A DNA stretch of 64,000 nt. Origin: Aquatica leii (Eukaryota > Arthropoda > Insecta > Coleoptera > Lampyridae). The notes below the pieces were generated by a model. That model was not told the DNA's origin. It searched no databases and was given only the letters and a program-made list of their open reading frames with translations. Position numbers and translations under genes: made by a program. Below are positions 1 through 11,064 of the stretch, piece after piece; positions within the stretch are counted from its first letter, which is position 1; each line of letters opens with the position of its first letter. The stretch covers positions 52,256,487 to 52,320,486 of the forward strand of contig CM069433.1 of assembly GCA_035610365.1 (NCBI GenBank), in the 5' to 3' direction.

Positions 1-1297
1 TACGCAGTCTAAGGCTTTGGACAGATCAAAAAAGGTACTAACTGCAGATAGACCCTTCTCAAAACAAGCTAGAGAACTATTAACAAAAACTTTAATAGCA
101 TCAGAGGTACTTCTGCCTTTACGAAATCCATATTGTTTGTAATAATAGGCCTGTGGTTGCTTGGATCATTTACATCTCCTTTCTTGTAAAGAGGCACTAA
201 TGCCTGTTTTAATTCATCTGGGAAATCTCCACTCCCAAGAATGGAATTGATCAGGATAACAACAGATTCCAGCAACACACTGATGTTATTTTAAATTAAT
301 TTGGTGCTCATGCCATATGCATTTATGGAGGTATTGTTTTTTAAGGAACGGATCGTGTAACGAACTTCAGTAAATGACACTTTTTTGAATTTAAATGGAT
401 TTGATTTTAAATTTTGTCGAGTTTGATTTAATCTACATAAACTGATAGGGTTTGTCATGTTTTTTGGTAAATTTCCCATAATCACTTTAGAAATTTTTGT
501 AAAATATTGATTTAGTTAGTTAGCATTCTATAGTTTTAATAGGATTTAGAGAGTTTTTTTTATAAAATTATCATTGGCTTGGATTATTACGGCTTTTAGT
601 TTCTTCTTATAGTCGCTTTTCAGACATTTACAAAGACGTTGTAGATTCGGTGTTTGATATTTGCGATATAGTTCATTGAACATTTGCAATTTATCACGCA
701 TGATCTTTAGCTTACAATTGAACCAGCATATATTCACATCTTGCATTCTAGTGTTCCGCTTGATGGCAGGAAAACTAGATAAATATGTATGGTGGATGAC
801 ATCGAAGAAAGTTGAAAATTTTGTTTTAGTATCCATGGTTTTATTATGTAGGCAAGTCCAGTTTAATTCTAATAGTTGGTGATGGGATAGAAGTTGTCCT
901 GGCATTGTTAGAGGGCGATGTATGGTTGGTTTATAAGTGTCCGTCTTGATTTAATCTTTAATATTTAGTTCTAAAAGTAGTCCCAAGTGGTCAGATAGTC
1001 CTGTTTGTATAGTATTAACATTAAAACTAGTTAAGAAGTTTATAAAAATATTATCTAAACCGTTGGCGCCTCTGGTAGCACACATGACAATTTTCATGAA
1101 ACCAAAAGAATTAAATAAATCGCATAAAACCCTTGAATTATAATTTTCTGTGTACATTGAAATCTCCAGTAATTAACATTTGATGTGGATAATCTAGAAA
1201 TAGGATTTCCAGAATTTGTTAAAGGTTATTAATAAATATATTGAAGTCACCATTGGGCTATCTGTACAAGCTAATAATTATTAAATTCGGCTTAAGA
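1..1297 (-). pseudogene. Non-LTR retrotransposon (Jockey/CR1-like): endonuclease C-terminal part, linker and start of reverse transcriptase
   Basis: Reading from 1297 downwards, frames encode the second half of an APE-type endonuclease: a GDFN motif near 1165-1175 and a conserved GLSDH near 980-1000. A linker follows (546-905), then the start of a reverse transcriptase with an FKKVSF/SLKNN segment (291-485), a YKKGD..NHRPI block (about 145-230), and FFDLSKALDCV, which carries the first catalytic Asp, at the window edge (1-45). Several frameshifts and stops separate the pieces, so the copy is dead. It runs off the left end of the window; the rest of RT is not visible. The upstream half of the endonuclease lies beyond the TIR insertion at 1298-2244. 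Family placement is from motif style only; Jockey, CR1 and related clades cannot be separated here. Confidence 0.85.
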
Positions 1298-2244
1298 CCC
1301 ACATAGCACACGAGATACAATGAACATACATACTTATCCATTCGGCATACATTGATGAATATCCATCAAGTAATGTACATTACAGCTCCACAGTATATAC
1401 ATACGTGCACATCCATGAACGTATATACATTAGAATGTATTTACATGGATCTTTTAAACCACATAATCCGAGTAAGAATTGTGAAACAAGACATCAGCAG
1501 AAGACCCACCAAGGACCTGTAAAGGTTTGCGAAGACTCGGAAAACAGTTTATGAATGTGTGATGAAAAACATTTTTTCATCTGAATTAACTATCTTTATA
1601 TCACTAACATTACAGACAAGTTTCAATTCATAATTATATAGGAAATTTGAATATTATCGGCAACGCCGCCATTTCTTACCCATAAAGCATTGTGATCACA
1701 TTATGGTAGTTCGCGAGGTTAGTGATTTAGCGTTTTTCGTTAGTGATATAAACATTTATATACAAACTACTACAGAGGTATTAAAGTTTATGAATTATTT
1801 TCACTGTGAGCGCCCTTTGTGATTATATAATTGCTTTCTAGAATAGTTATTGTACATTTTTGATTTTTTTCAGGAAACGATCAATTTAGAGAAACTTCAA
1901 GACAGACACTGACATTATTTTTATATTTCTATATATATTTTATAATCAAAAAGTAAACAGTAAATATAATAATTTTATTTTATTTAACCTAAGTACCAAT
2001 ATCTAAAATAAATATTTCAATCTACATACAAGAGTATATTTGGAGGACAGTGGATATGCAATAGAGGTTATATCTGATGAAATAACACGTCCATTGCAAC
2101 TCCATAATCTATACCTTCTGGAATAGAAATGGAGGTACCGTGGATATACAGTGGAGGTCATATTTGACGAAATGTCATATTCATTGTAACTCCATGAACA
2201 TCACATTCATTGCATATGTAATGGACCTTTTTGTGTTATGTGGG
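1298..2244. mobile_element. Non-autonomous TIR DNA element inserted in the endonuclease
   Basis: The left end begins CCCACATAGCACA and the right end, reverse-complemented, begins CCCACATAACACA, giving short terminal inverted repeats. The flanks on both sides encode adjoining parts of one endonuclease: reading stops at a CEVTAI-like segment near 2246 and resumes at an LIIISLYR-like segment below 1297. That independently supports insertion boundaries. No transposase reading frame is present in the 947 bp. The interior is AT-rich with subterminal repeats. A clear target-site duplication was not found, so the superfamily is unassigned. Confidence 0.65.
2041..2194. repeat. Two 65-bp direct subterminal repeats inside the TIR element
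   Basis: Units 2041-2105 and 2130-2194 both start TGGAGG, contain GTGGATAT and end in a CTCCAT block. They differ at roughly a fifth of positions by eye. Subterminal repeats of this kind are often transposase-binding arrays; that role is inferred. Confidence 0.6.
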
Positions 2245-3169
2245 GATGAATTGCAGTTACTTCACAATGTACTTCAATAGTAAAATCGTTAATAGCTTTT
2301 AGGGATTTTAAATCCACATCATTTTTTTTAAATTAGAACACCACCATGATTGACTTGCGACCGACAAAACGAAGAAGCAATGCTCCAAGACGTTATCTCA
2401 AATAACTTGGCAAGTTTTTCATCAGTGCACCAATGTTCACAAATGCATATAATGTCGAAATTCTTATCGCTAAGAAAAGCCTCAAATTCATTCAGTTTAT
2501 TCGTTAAGCGTTGCACATTTAAGTGAAATAGTTTTAAATTAAAGTTAATTTTATTATTACAGTCTGTACGCACAAACTGCTTTTTAGTATTTTGATTTAT
2601 AAGATTTTAGTTGTTTTTGCCAATCGATCTAATATAGAAAAGGATTTACGCAAACATTTCTTGACCAAGTAGTGGGATTTTTTAGTTTTTCTATAATGTC
2701 GATTGGTGCCGTAGTTTTGAACGAAGCATATTCTTCTGGATGTTTCGAGTTTAGTCTAGTACAGCTTATACTTTCAAACCCTTTTCCGAGAAGATAATTT
2801 TTTAAGCTGTTTTCAGTTACTGAAGGATTTATTCTGTTCACATGTAAATGTCTTCGTTTAACTACTCCACTTATAGACGTTGTTTCATCTGTACCTAAAA
2901 TAGTATCTATTTTCCGCCTAGTTTTCTTAGTTTTTACTGTCGTAAAGGTATCTGTGGAATCTACGTCAGTTGAAACGGTTAACTCCTTAGACTTACGACT
3001 ATTTTGTTTACGAACTTCTGATGTCATTAACGCATCCATCCCAATTGCTACCGAAGATTTTCCTATTTTGTTGTTTTTACGAACAACTTGCGAATATGAA
3101 GAGAGGTGTTCGACCTCGATATAATAATATTGCTATCAGGTTGTTGTTGTACCAATTTTAAATTGATTT
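2245..3169 (-). pseudogene. Non-LTR retrotransposon ORF1 and endonuclease N-terminal part
   Basis: 2629-3039 encodes 136 residues of a basic, Ser/Thr-rich ORF1-like protein (KTKKTRRK near residue 35; a VTENSLKNYLLGKGF segment typical of the nucleic-acid-binding region of such ORF1 proteins). 2328-2573 encodes the start of an APE endonuclease: FHLNVQ..NKLNEFEAFL followed by FDIICICEHW, where the Glu is the expected metal ligand. The two are ordered ORF1 then EN on the minus strand, as in Jockey-like elements. The frames are broken near 2320 and 3050. The copy continues on the far side of the LTR element, at 8389-8570. Confidence 0.75.
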
Positions 3170-3173
3170 GTTC

Positions 3174-4442
3174 TATAACCACCGATGACGACAATATCAG
3201 CGTTTACTATATTAACTAATACGAAACAACAATTTGAACAACTACGATCATTGAACTTCTTTTTATGTATAGGGGAATTCGCATGTTCAGGTAACAGATC
3301 AACGACAAATTTTATTAAAACTTGTGCATTTAATTTCTGTTGCAATAAATTAATAAACACAATGTCAAATAAACAAATCTATTTACTAAATGCACAAATT
3401 CAATAACCAACAAAATAAATGTAAATCGAACAATTTATAACATATGTACAAAGATTACAAGTTTATATACATGAAAATAAATTGAATAATTATCATTTAG
3501 ATAAATAACTACTACTAAATTTAAACTAATTTCAACTAAGATCAGATCTGTCTTTCACAAGCTTATCAACTAAATTATTTACAAAGTTACGATGCCAATT
3601 TATCAAAATCAATTTCGATCTATACGATCGAACAACAAAAGCAAATATTACGATGTTTCGTCTTACAACGAAAGCTAAATATTATTAGACTATTTACGAA
3701 GTAGCGATTTATTTTGTCTGACGACAAACGCTTCTATTAAAATTTTCAAATTCAATTACAACGAAAGCGATGGTGAAGAGATGCAATCAATGTACATCCT
3801 TCGAAACTTATACGATCAACGAAATAACGATATTCATACCTTATGAATGCAATTGTTTTGACAAGGTCAAACATTGAAGTTTCCTTATCGACAATGCGAT
3901 ACTCAATGGAAATTTACAGCTTCTGCGACTCCAGAAAATGTAATTCTTCAATACGATAACAACGATTTGTAGACATAAAAGCGAATTCCAATTATGCTAC
4001 AACGATATCTCAATTGGGATGCTACTTCCAATTCTAACGAGATTTACGATTTACATTGGATCGATATATTACAAAGGGGTGACGCCATTTTCCATAACTA
4101 AATGTGCCATGCTTCATTTCAATTTTCGATTAAATATTCGATCCAAATCGATTTTCAACAACGAAATCTTAAAAGCTATTAACGACAAAACGAAATTACA
4201 ATAAATTCAACAATTTTAACGAATTCTTACCCTTTTTAATTATATTAAGAAGGCTTAAGAGCTGAATCAACGTGTTGACTCGCAAATAACACAATTGAAA
4301 AAGAACGAACGATTGGTATTCGCGCATGACGATCTTGCGCGACCTACGATATTTAAATTAACTAAAAGATTTCAAACCATAGGCGTGCTATAAAACATAT
4401 GGGTTCGAGCGACAATATAAAATTTCAAACTCAGGCGTTACA
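3174..4442 (-). repeat. 3' LTR of the 3.2-8.4 kb Gypsy element
   Basis: 1,269 bp, repeated almost exactly at 7114-8383. The minus-strand start is TGTAACGCC; the other end is TATA rather than the usual CA. I see only three single-base length differences from its partner, all in A or T runs, and no clear substitution. Short frames inside it (for example 3185-3406) recur identically in the other LTR and are not genes. Confidence 0.92.
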
Positions 4443-4455
4443 CATCCCCCTCCAG
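4443..4455 (-). other. Polypurine tract
   Basis: The minus strand reads CTGGAGGGGGATG directly against the TGTAACG start of the 3' LTR, the position and composition expected for the plus-strand primer. Confidence 0.8.
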
Positions 4456-4706
4456 CGGTGAACCCATAGGTTACTGAAGATGTGTGACCTATGTGCTATT
4501 TGGATAGCTATACGATTTCAACTTCGATGGGTGAAAATGAAAAGATTTTTGAAATAACAACGAATACAAGACACGTCAAGGGATGGTGATGAGATCGACA
4601 CGACCTACTATTGTAAAACAATGAAGGAAGCACCTAGCTCATACCAGTGTACATTTGATTACTCGCCTTTTACGAGAGGTAGTCGACTTCTACCATAGAG
4701 TCATTC
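4456..4706 (-). other. 3' internal untranslated stretch / deletion scar of the Gypsy element
   Basis: Between the truncated RT frame and the PPT I see no coding match. The missing RT, RNase H and integrase sequence would belong here, so the deletion join probably lies near 4710-4740, where the RT-like reading ends in unrelated residues. Confidence 0.5.
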
Positions 4707-5759
4707 TTAAGCCGGCCCTATACGGCTATCGAACAAATTAGTCCTGTTCGGAAGAGGATACGAATCTTTACGAGTAATAGCATTGATTTTCCTAAAATCA
4801 ATGCAAAATCTATAACTATCACCTTTTCGTACCATAACTACTGGTGAACACCACGGACTACGACAAGGTTCGACAAATCCTTTTTCTAGTAATCGATCTA
4901 ATTCAAGATGCATCGATTCTAAAACTTTAGGCGAATATTGATAGGCCTTCTGTTTAAGAGGACAACTATCTTCAACTATTTCAATATTGTGAACTAAGTT
5001 AGGAGTAAATTCTGTAGATGATTCTACCTTTTCCACACCTTCCTTAATTATTTTATTCAAAATTTCCTTTTCAGACGAATTGAAAGGAAAAATACCATAA
5101 CTAGGTTGTTTGTGACAATCAGGCACATTTAAAAGAAATTCAAATTGATTTTGAGGATCGTCCTCAAACCACCATGTATCCAAATATGAATTGGTACATA
5201 TCTTCGATTTCGAAATACTATCCAAACCAAACAATAACGACACCGATAACGAGGGCAAATGGAAAAACTGGAAAGTAAATTTCCGTTTCCCAAGATACAA
5301 TGAAATAACAAAAACTTCTGTAATTGTTGTAGTGTCTGAGTTTGCTGACTCAGCGAAAAATGGTACAACTCTAGTAGGTTTGTATCCTAACGATAAAAGT
5401 GTGGTAGCCGTGTCTTTCCCTACATAAGACAGACTAGAACCACTATCAAATACTACGAAAAAAGTTTTGGATTCACTATGATCCGCTAACAATACTGGGA
5501 GAAACCATTGTTTAGCTATTGGCTTCAATCTACAAATTTCCGTTTTTGGAATTTTCGAAGTGGAAGCATTCATAACTGTCATCGCACTAACTATTTGTGA
5601 TGAGTTATCTAACGAACGTCCAACTAATTTCAACGAACTATTACTACTATTAACAACAATTTTCGAATTACTACAATTAACTAAACTACTATTTACAATA
5701 AGACTCTGAGAACCTAAAGTGGAAGTCTGGCCGGTTCTAAAACTAGACCTCCCAACTAG
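4707..5759 (-). pseudogene. Gypsy protease and truncated reverse transcriptase (pol, -1 frame)
   Basis: The frame is open from the slip site at 5759 to 4707. An aspartic-protease region carries FDSGSSLSYVG about 95 residues after the slip. A spacer follows, then an RT N-terminus with the SPWCSPVVMV and RFCIDFRKINAIT blocks and YPLPN, all typical of Ty3/Gypsy. The frame then ends within about a dozen unrelated residues, so the palm catalytic motifs (including YxDD), RNase H and integrase are absent. Pol is in the -1 frame relative to gag with no stop between slip site and protease, consistent with frameshift expression. The truncation is a deletion, not a single point mutation. Confidence 0.85.
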
Positions 5760-7007
5760 TTTTTTGGATTACAATTAGGACATTTCAATTTTGTAATTCC
5801 TGGTTTTCCACATGAATGGCAATGTAAGTCGATTGGTTTGTCACAATGTTTGAATAAATGAGGTCCTTTACAGTTAAAGCACAGAAGATGTGGTCTAACT
5901 ATTTCCTCCGAATCAATTACGGGTTTCGAGAATTCAATAGACGAACAAATTTGTTTTGACGACGATGGAACTGGTTCAGTCCTAGACGATACGATAGAAT
6001 TTTTGACAATTTCCTTTGGTTTAGGATTCAAAGTACTTTTACTAGGGGTTTTCGAAATTGAATAAACCTTACTCGAGGTTCGAGATGTCGATTGTGTGTC
6101 TCGGCTTGGCTTAGCAGTGGCCATGAGAGATAATTTACGACTTCTTTCGGTTATAAAATAAATCAAATCTGAATACGACGGAATGTCTTGCGAAGAACAT
6201 TGCTCCTCAAAAGCTCTACGAGAACCATGATCTAAATTGCGTAATGCTAATTGGAGTTTGAAGAAATCTCCAACGTCCGATATACCAAGGACATCTAAAG
6301 CTTTGATGTTGCCTTCATGAATTGACAAAAACGAATTTAAGTTTTGACAAGAACCATTTGTAATTGGTTTAAAATCAAATATACGATCGAGATACATAGA
6401 AGCTAGTCTACGTTTATTTTGATAACGATTTTTCAAAGCTACTAAAGCTAATTGGTAGTTTTGAGGTTCTAATGAAAAGTTAGAAATGACCGAAAGTGCT
6501 TCATCTTTTAAAAAAGTACGCAAATAATAAAAGTTGACAGTTTCCAAAATGTTTGGATTAGAATACAGTAACGAACGAAATGAAATTTGACCATTCATTT
6601 AGCTGACCGCTAAAAGTAAGCAATTCTATACGAGGAAGTGACGTAGACGACGTCGACAAATTTACTACTAAATTAGCATTTTCTGAAACAGGTGAACTTG
6701 CAGATGATGCAGTCAATTCACAATATTTGTTACGAATTTTATCAACCAAATCGATAGCAGCATTACTAGCCTGTAATGTGTTTAAATCTAAAGAAACGTC
6801 AACAATAAGGCCGTTAGTTTCCCTAATACGTTGGGTAACTGTTTCGAATTTGTCTTCTAATTTGGACAGTCGATTGTATTGACTTGTGAAATCAGACAAT
6901 GTATCAATTGTTAATGAGAGAGATTGGTCATAAATTGCTTGAATATTTGCAAACAAATCTTCCCTTTCGCTTTTTAAAGCTACTAATAGAATATCTGACT
7001 TACCCAT
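5756..7007 (-). pseudogene. Gypsy Gag, split by one frameshift
   Basis: Two overlapping frames make one Gag. 6558-7007 (149 aa) is a helical, coiled-coil-like N-terminus ending in IELLTFSGQLNEW. 5756-6598 continues with FYYLRTFLKDEALSVI, a basic Ser-rich linker, and two Cys-rich knuckles in the last 45 residues (CFNCKGPHLFKHC and CHSCG...CPNC). The FSG-x-x-x-EW plus NYLR...L-EA signature recalls the DUF1759 Gag domain usually seen with BEL/Pao elements, yet the RT is Ty3/Gypsy type. The break lies in the 41-bp overlap 6558-6598 and looks like a one-base indel. A programmed shift inside Gag is unlikely. Confidence 0.8.
5759..5765 (-). promoter_or_regulatory. -1 ribosomal frameshift heptamer A AAA AAC at the gag stop
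   Basis: In gag phase the minus strand reads CCA AAA AAC TAG, so the heptamer A_AAA_AAC sits in the correct zero-frame phase immediately before the stop. A -1 slip enters the pol frame, which stays open for 42 codons up to the next listed start and then into the protease. A downstream pseudoknot was not modelled. Confidence 0.75.
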
Positions 7008-7091
7008 TATGACAATTTATGCAATTTCAAATAATAAACAAAATCAATTCAGAGTACAAATTACAAACTATTTCTGTTACACGAAAATGCT

Positions 7092-7109
7092 GTCCCTGCT
7101 CGGGCGCCA
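7092..7109 (-). other. Primer-binding site
   Basis: The minus strand reads TGGCGCCCGAGCAGGGAC, starting 4 nt after the 5' LTR. It is one base different from the well-known lysine-tRNA-type retroviral PBS. The host tRNA is not identified. Confidence 0.8.
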
Positions 7110-7113
7110 AATA

Positions 7114-8383
7114 TATAACCACCGATGACGACAATATCAGCGTTTACTATATTAACTAATACGAAACAACAATTTGAACAACTACGATCATTGAACTTCT
7201 TTTTATGTATAGGGGAATTCGCATGTTCAGGTAACAGATCAACGACAAATTTTATTAAAACTTGTGCATTTAATTTCTGTTGCAATAAATTAATAAACAC
7301 AATGTCAAATAAACAAATCTATTTACTAAATGCACAAATTCAATAACCAACAAAATAAATGTAAATCGAACAATTTATAACATATGTACAAAGATTACAA
7401 GTTTATATACATGAAAATAAATTGAATAATTATCATTTAGATAAATAACTACTACTAAATTTAAACTAATTTCAACTAAGATCAGATCTGTCTTTCACAA
7501 GCTTATCAACTAAATTATTTACAAAGTTACGATGCCAATTTATCAAAATCAATTTCGATCTATACGATCGAACAACAAAAAGCAAATATTACGATGTTTC
7601 GTCTTACAACGAAAGCTAAATATTATTAGACTATTTACGAAGTAGCGATTTATTTTGTCTGACGACAAACGCTTCTATTAAAATTTTTCAAATTCAATTA
7701 CAACGAAAGCGATGGTGAAGAGATGCAATCAATGTACATCCTTCGAAACTTATACGATCAACGAAATAACGATATTCATACCTTATGAATGCAATTGTTT
7801 GACAAGGTCAAACATTGAAGTTTCCTTATCGACAATGCGATACTCAATGGAAATTTACAGCTTCTGCGACTCCAGAAAATGTAATTCTTCAATACGATAA
7901 CAACGATTTGTAGACATAAAAGCGAATTCCAATTATGCTACAACGATATCTCAATTGGGATGCTACTTCCAATTCTAACGAGATTTACGATTTACATTGG
8001 ATCGATATATTACAAAGGGGTGACGCCATTTTCCATAACTAAATGTGCCATGCTTCATTTCAATTTTCGATTAAATATTCGATCCAAATCGATTTTCAAC
8101 AACGAAATCTTAAAAGCTATTAACGACAAAACGAAATTACAATAAATTCAACAATTTTAACGAATTCTTACCCTTTTTAATTATATTAAGAAGGCTTAAG
8201 AGCTGAATCAACGTGTTGACTCGCAAATAACACAATTGAAAAAGAACGAACGATTGGTATTCGCGCATGACGATCTTGCGCGACCTACGATATTTAAATT
8301 AACTAAAAGATTTCAAACCATAGGCGTGCTATAAAACATATGGGTTCGAGCGACAATATAAAATTTCAAACTCAGGCGTTACA
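7114..8383 (-). repeat. 5' LTR of the 3.2-8.4 kb Gypsy element
   Basis: 1,270 bp and near-identical to 3174-4442. As the upstream LTR it should carry promoter and transcription start, but I could not place a TATA box or start with confidence in such AT-rich sequence. Confidence 0.92.
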
Positions 8384-8388
8384 GTTCT

Positions 8389-8570
8389 TGCGTTGGTTCA
8401 TTGTTAGACGTCGAGTTGAGATTAGTCGTTATCGGTGTTGGAAAATTGTTTGAACTTTTAATAGAAATAACTTTTGATTCACATTCTGTAGTGTCATAAT
8501 TTGTAGAAATCGAATTTAAAATATTATTAGGTCGTTTGGCCTTCGCTATTATATCAAAGTTTTTGCCTAA
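8389..8570 (-). pseudogene. Upstream piece of non-LTR ORF1, separated by the LTR insertion
   Basis: The minus strand from about 8570 to 8389 is open and rich in Asn, Ser and Thr. It joins in frame with sequence below 3170 once the LTR element and one target-site copy are discounted, giving a Gln-rich stretch across the junction. A further one-base frameshift occurs near 3120, so ORF1 was probably already decayed. The true 5' end of the non-LTR element was not located. 8571-8794 holds nothing recognisable. Confidence 0.55.
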
Positions 8571-8794
8571 TAAATAAATTAGTTAAAATTGTATTTTTTA
8601 AAAACAAAAAATTCGAACAAATAAATAAAACTTACATAATCGTAAATGCACTAAACGTAATATTTTGTCTATTATTACCCGATTGAGATTTATTGACATT
8701 TATTGCAGCAGTGATACTACTTGCAAAATAATTATTAAATCTCTTTGGTAAAACAAAACAGATTCAGATGACACACCGTCCGATTATATTGTAA

Positions 8795-9755
8795 AGATAT
8801 GGAATCAGTGTCAAAGTTATTTTCTGACGCTAGCAAACGTGCATATGGTGGTATAGTGTATTTACATGTCTATTTTTTAAATTAAGAAAAGTTTTTTGTT
8901 AATTCGATGTACGCAAAATTCAAGGTAACTCCTTTGAAAGTTGTTTGATTTGCTGATTAGAACTATGCGTTGCTTTAGATAGTACAAATGTTTTATCTTG
9001 AATTCATTCTTCTCCCGCTAGGTGGCAAACATTTGTTGGAAACCGCGTTTCAAAGATTTACGGTAATGTTGAAGCCAAACATTTATAACATATTAAAGGG
9101 ACATAAAAATCTAGCAGACTGTTTGTTTAGTGGTTTAACACCATCCCAACTAATTAAACATACAATGTGGTTTAAAAGTTTACCTTTTGTTCATTTTCTA
9201 ATTGCAGATTGGTCTATACAACAATTTGATCTTAAATGTGTTGCCGAAACACCCAAAGTTAAAACAAACGTTTTTAGAAATAGCATTGATTACAAAGAAT
9301 TTGACCCGCCGTTATTATTGTATTTACGTTTTGCAGTTTATTACAAAATTACATGGCAAAAAAGATCACAGTTTCCAGTAATGGGAATTCTGTCTTGGTA
9401 CCGTGTACGAGAATCTAAACCTCTCTTACACACTGGTGTCGACTACGCTGGTTCACTAAACATTATTCCACATAACGAGGTGATTGCAGTCAAAAGGCAT
9501 ATATTTGTATTTTTATTTGTCTTGTATCTTACGCAGTACGCATTGAAGTTGCCTTGGAATTGTCTACTGAAATTTTTAAATTTAAAATGGTTTTTATCTA
9601 GACCTGGGCTTGTAAGCGTAATCTATTCAGATTGTAGCACTAATTTTGTAGGTACTAAGTTGCATCTCGATTCTGAACACCAATTATTAAACAGCTCTGA
9701 ATATCACAGTAAATTTGATTACTACTTACAAGACGCATTTTGGTTTTATGTGTGA
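8795..9755 (+). pseudogene. BEL/Pao retrotransposon pol remnant (RNase H to integrase)
   Basis: Broken frames read in BEL/Pao order: SDASKRAYGGIVYLHV, the RNase H start (about 8815-8875); NLADCLFSGLTPSQLI, the conserved ADC..RGL segment (about 9105-9155); THTGVDYAG-like LLHTGVDYAGSLN, the integrase core with its first Asp (about 9420-9465); and SVIYSDCSTNFVGT, the second catalytic region (about 9615-9655). The continuous frame from 8988 to 9755 joins segments of degraded similarity. The protein upstream (RT) is absent, stops occur near 8880, and no LTRs were found. Confidence 0.8.
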
Positions 9756-11064
9756 AAGTACCAGTGTAGTACATAAACAAAACTCACTTTTGTTATATTA
9801 ACATATATTTTAGCTTGCAACATTTCTATTTTGCAGGTATAAATCTTAAACCAGAAATGGCTCCAGAAGTAGATATATTTATCTACGCTAGGTAAAACTT
9901 GTACTTTTAATATTGTAACGATTATTATTAAAACTAATTTATTTGAACTAAAAATATGTACACGTTTATAACTAACCAAACTTATTAAATCTAAGGATAT
10001 TTAATAAAAACACTTACACTAATTTATATATAGCACTATCGCTTACACGAAGATAAAGTCCGCGAATAACTTTAGTTTATCACTTATTGTTTACTTTAAA
10101 ATCACGTACAAGATTATACTCCGTATACTTATCCCAAACACACGCGTTAATCACTTATTTATTTAAACTTTAAATTTTCTTAACATTGCCGTCTTCGAAT
10201 TGCTGGAATGACTGTCCTATGATTTGTTTGTACCGCATTTATATATTTTGGGCCAAACGTTCGCGAATGTTCTATACCTTTCGGTGAATGTTCTGAAGCT
10301 TGAGAATAATTTCTCGAACGTTTCAATATTTTTTCTGTAAAATCTATAGTTATTACTATATTACACAAGGTGTAAATCCGATCAATTTATATATTTAAAA
10401 ATGTATGTTGTGAAAAAAAAATTAATTACAAGTTTAACTTTTTTGCGTGAATACATCTACTTTCGAAGGCGTTTATGTTTTATACCTACATGATATAAAT
10501 GTGACAAATAAGTTAAAAAATTACTATAACATTCAACATTATGTTATAGCAACAGTTTCATAATGTTAGAAATATTTAAAACTAAGATATAAATCACAAA
10601 CGTATAACGTTGGGTAAAGCAAGAGTTCTACAAAAAAGGTAACGTTACACTAACATTTTCTTTTTATTATTACAAATGAAAACATTTATTTGCATGACAT
10701 TTTATATAGAAATAAACATTTAAATAACGTTTATCATATTTAGATAAACGTAAGCACATCAAAAAATTACATTTAATAAACGTTTGTTACATGTTTTCTT
10801 GTTTAGTGGGTAGCTTCGTGTGGCAGTTTCTTGTCTATCGGTAGTTTCGACCAAAAAGATATAGAAAAAAAATTATACAGTTTACTATAGCGCTAACATT
10901 TTGTTTTCTTTGATATTTTGTCGTAATTTATGAAATTCTAAATAATTTAGTATATTTTGATGTGTTTATAACTGTATAAGTGATTATGGTTTCTTAATTG
11001 ATTTAATTCAATCATAACTTTTTCTATTGTAGTTTTGTGTTGATTTTTTTACATTTTACTAAGT
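9756..11064. other. AT-rich stretch without a recognised gene
   Basis: No credible coding frame. It contains two small hairpins (about 10525-10550, CTATAACAT with its complement; about 10727-10751, ACGTTTATC with its complement) and the heat-shock-element-like sites at 10260-10323. Parts may be a degraded LTR, but no second copy was found. Confidence 0.4.
10260..10323. promoter_or_regulatory. Two heat-shock-element-like inverted pentamer arrays
   Basis: 10260-10272 reads TTCGCGAATGTTC, a perfect TTCnnGAAnnTTC trimer. 10311-10323 reads TTCTCGAACGTTT, two perfect units plus one mismatch. Spacing fits HSF trimer binding. No promoter or transcript can be tied to them, so function is speculative. 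Confidence 0.35.

Larger units (their letters stand above)
3170..8388 (-). mobile_element. Ty3/Gypsy LTR retrotransposon, internally deleted, with target-site duplication
   Basis: The complete element lies on the minus strand: 5' LTR 7114-8383, PBS 7092-7109, gag, -1 slip site, protease plus truncated RT, PPT 4443-4455, 3' LTR 3174-4442. The flanks carry GTTC(T) at 3170-3174 and 8384-8388, a 4-5 bp target-site duplication. Removing one copy rejoins an ORF1 reading frame in the surrounding non-LTR element. The internal region is only 2.7 kb. RT stops shortly after its first conserved blocks, and RNase H and integrase are missing, so this copy could move only with enzymes supplied by another element. 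Confidence 0.9.

Noticed and set aside
3185-3406. Open frame repeated at 7125-7346, and similar pairs 4019-4204/7960-8145
   Set aside because: Identical because they lie in the two LTRs; no protein family features.
3174-8383. First assignment of this element to BEL/Pao
   Set aside because: The Gag hints at it, but the RT blocks (RFCIDFRKINAIT, YPLPN) are Ty3/Gypsy; kept as a finding about a mixed Gag rather than as the family call.
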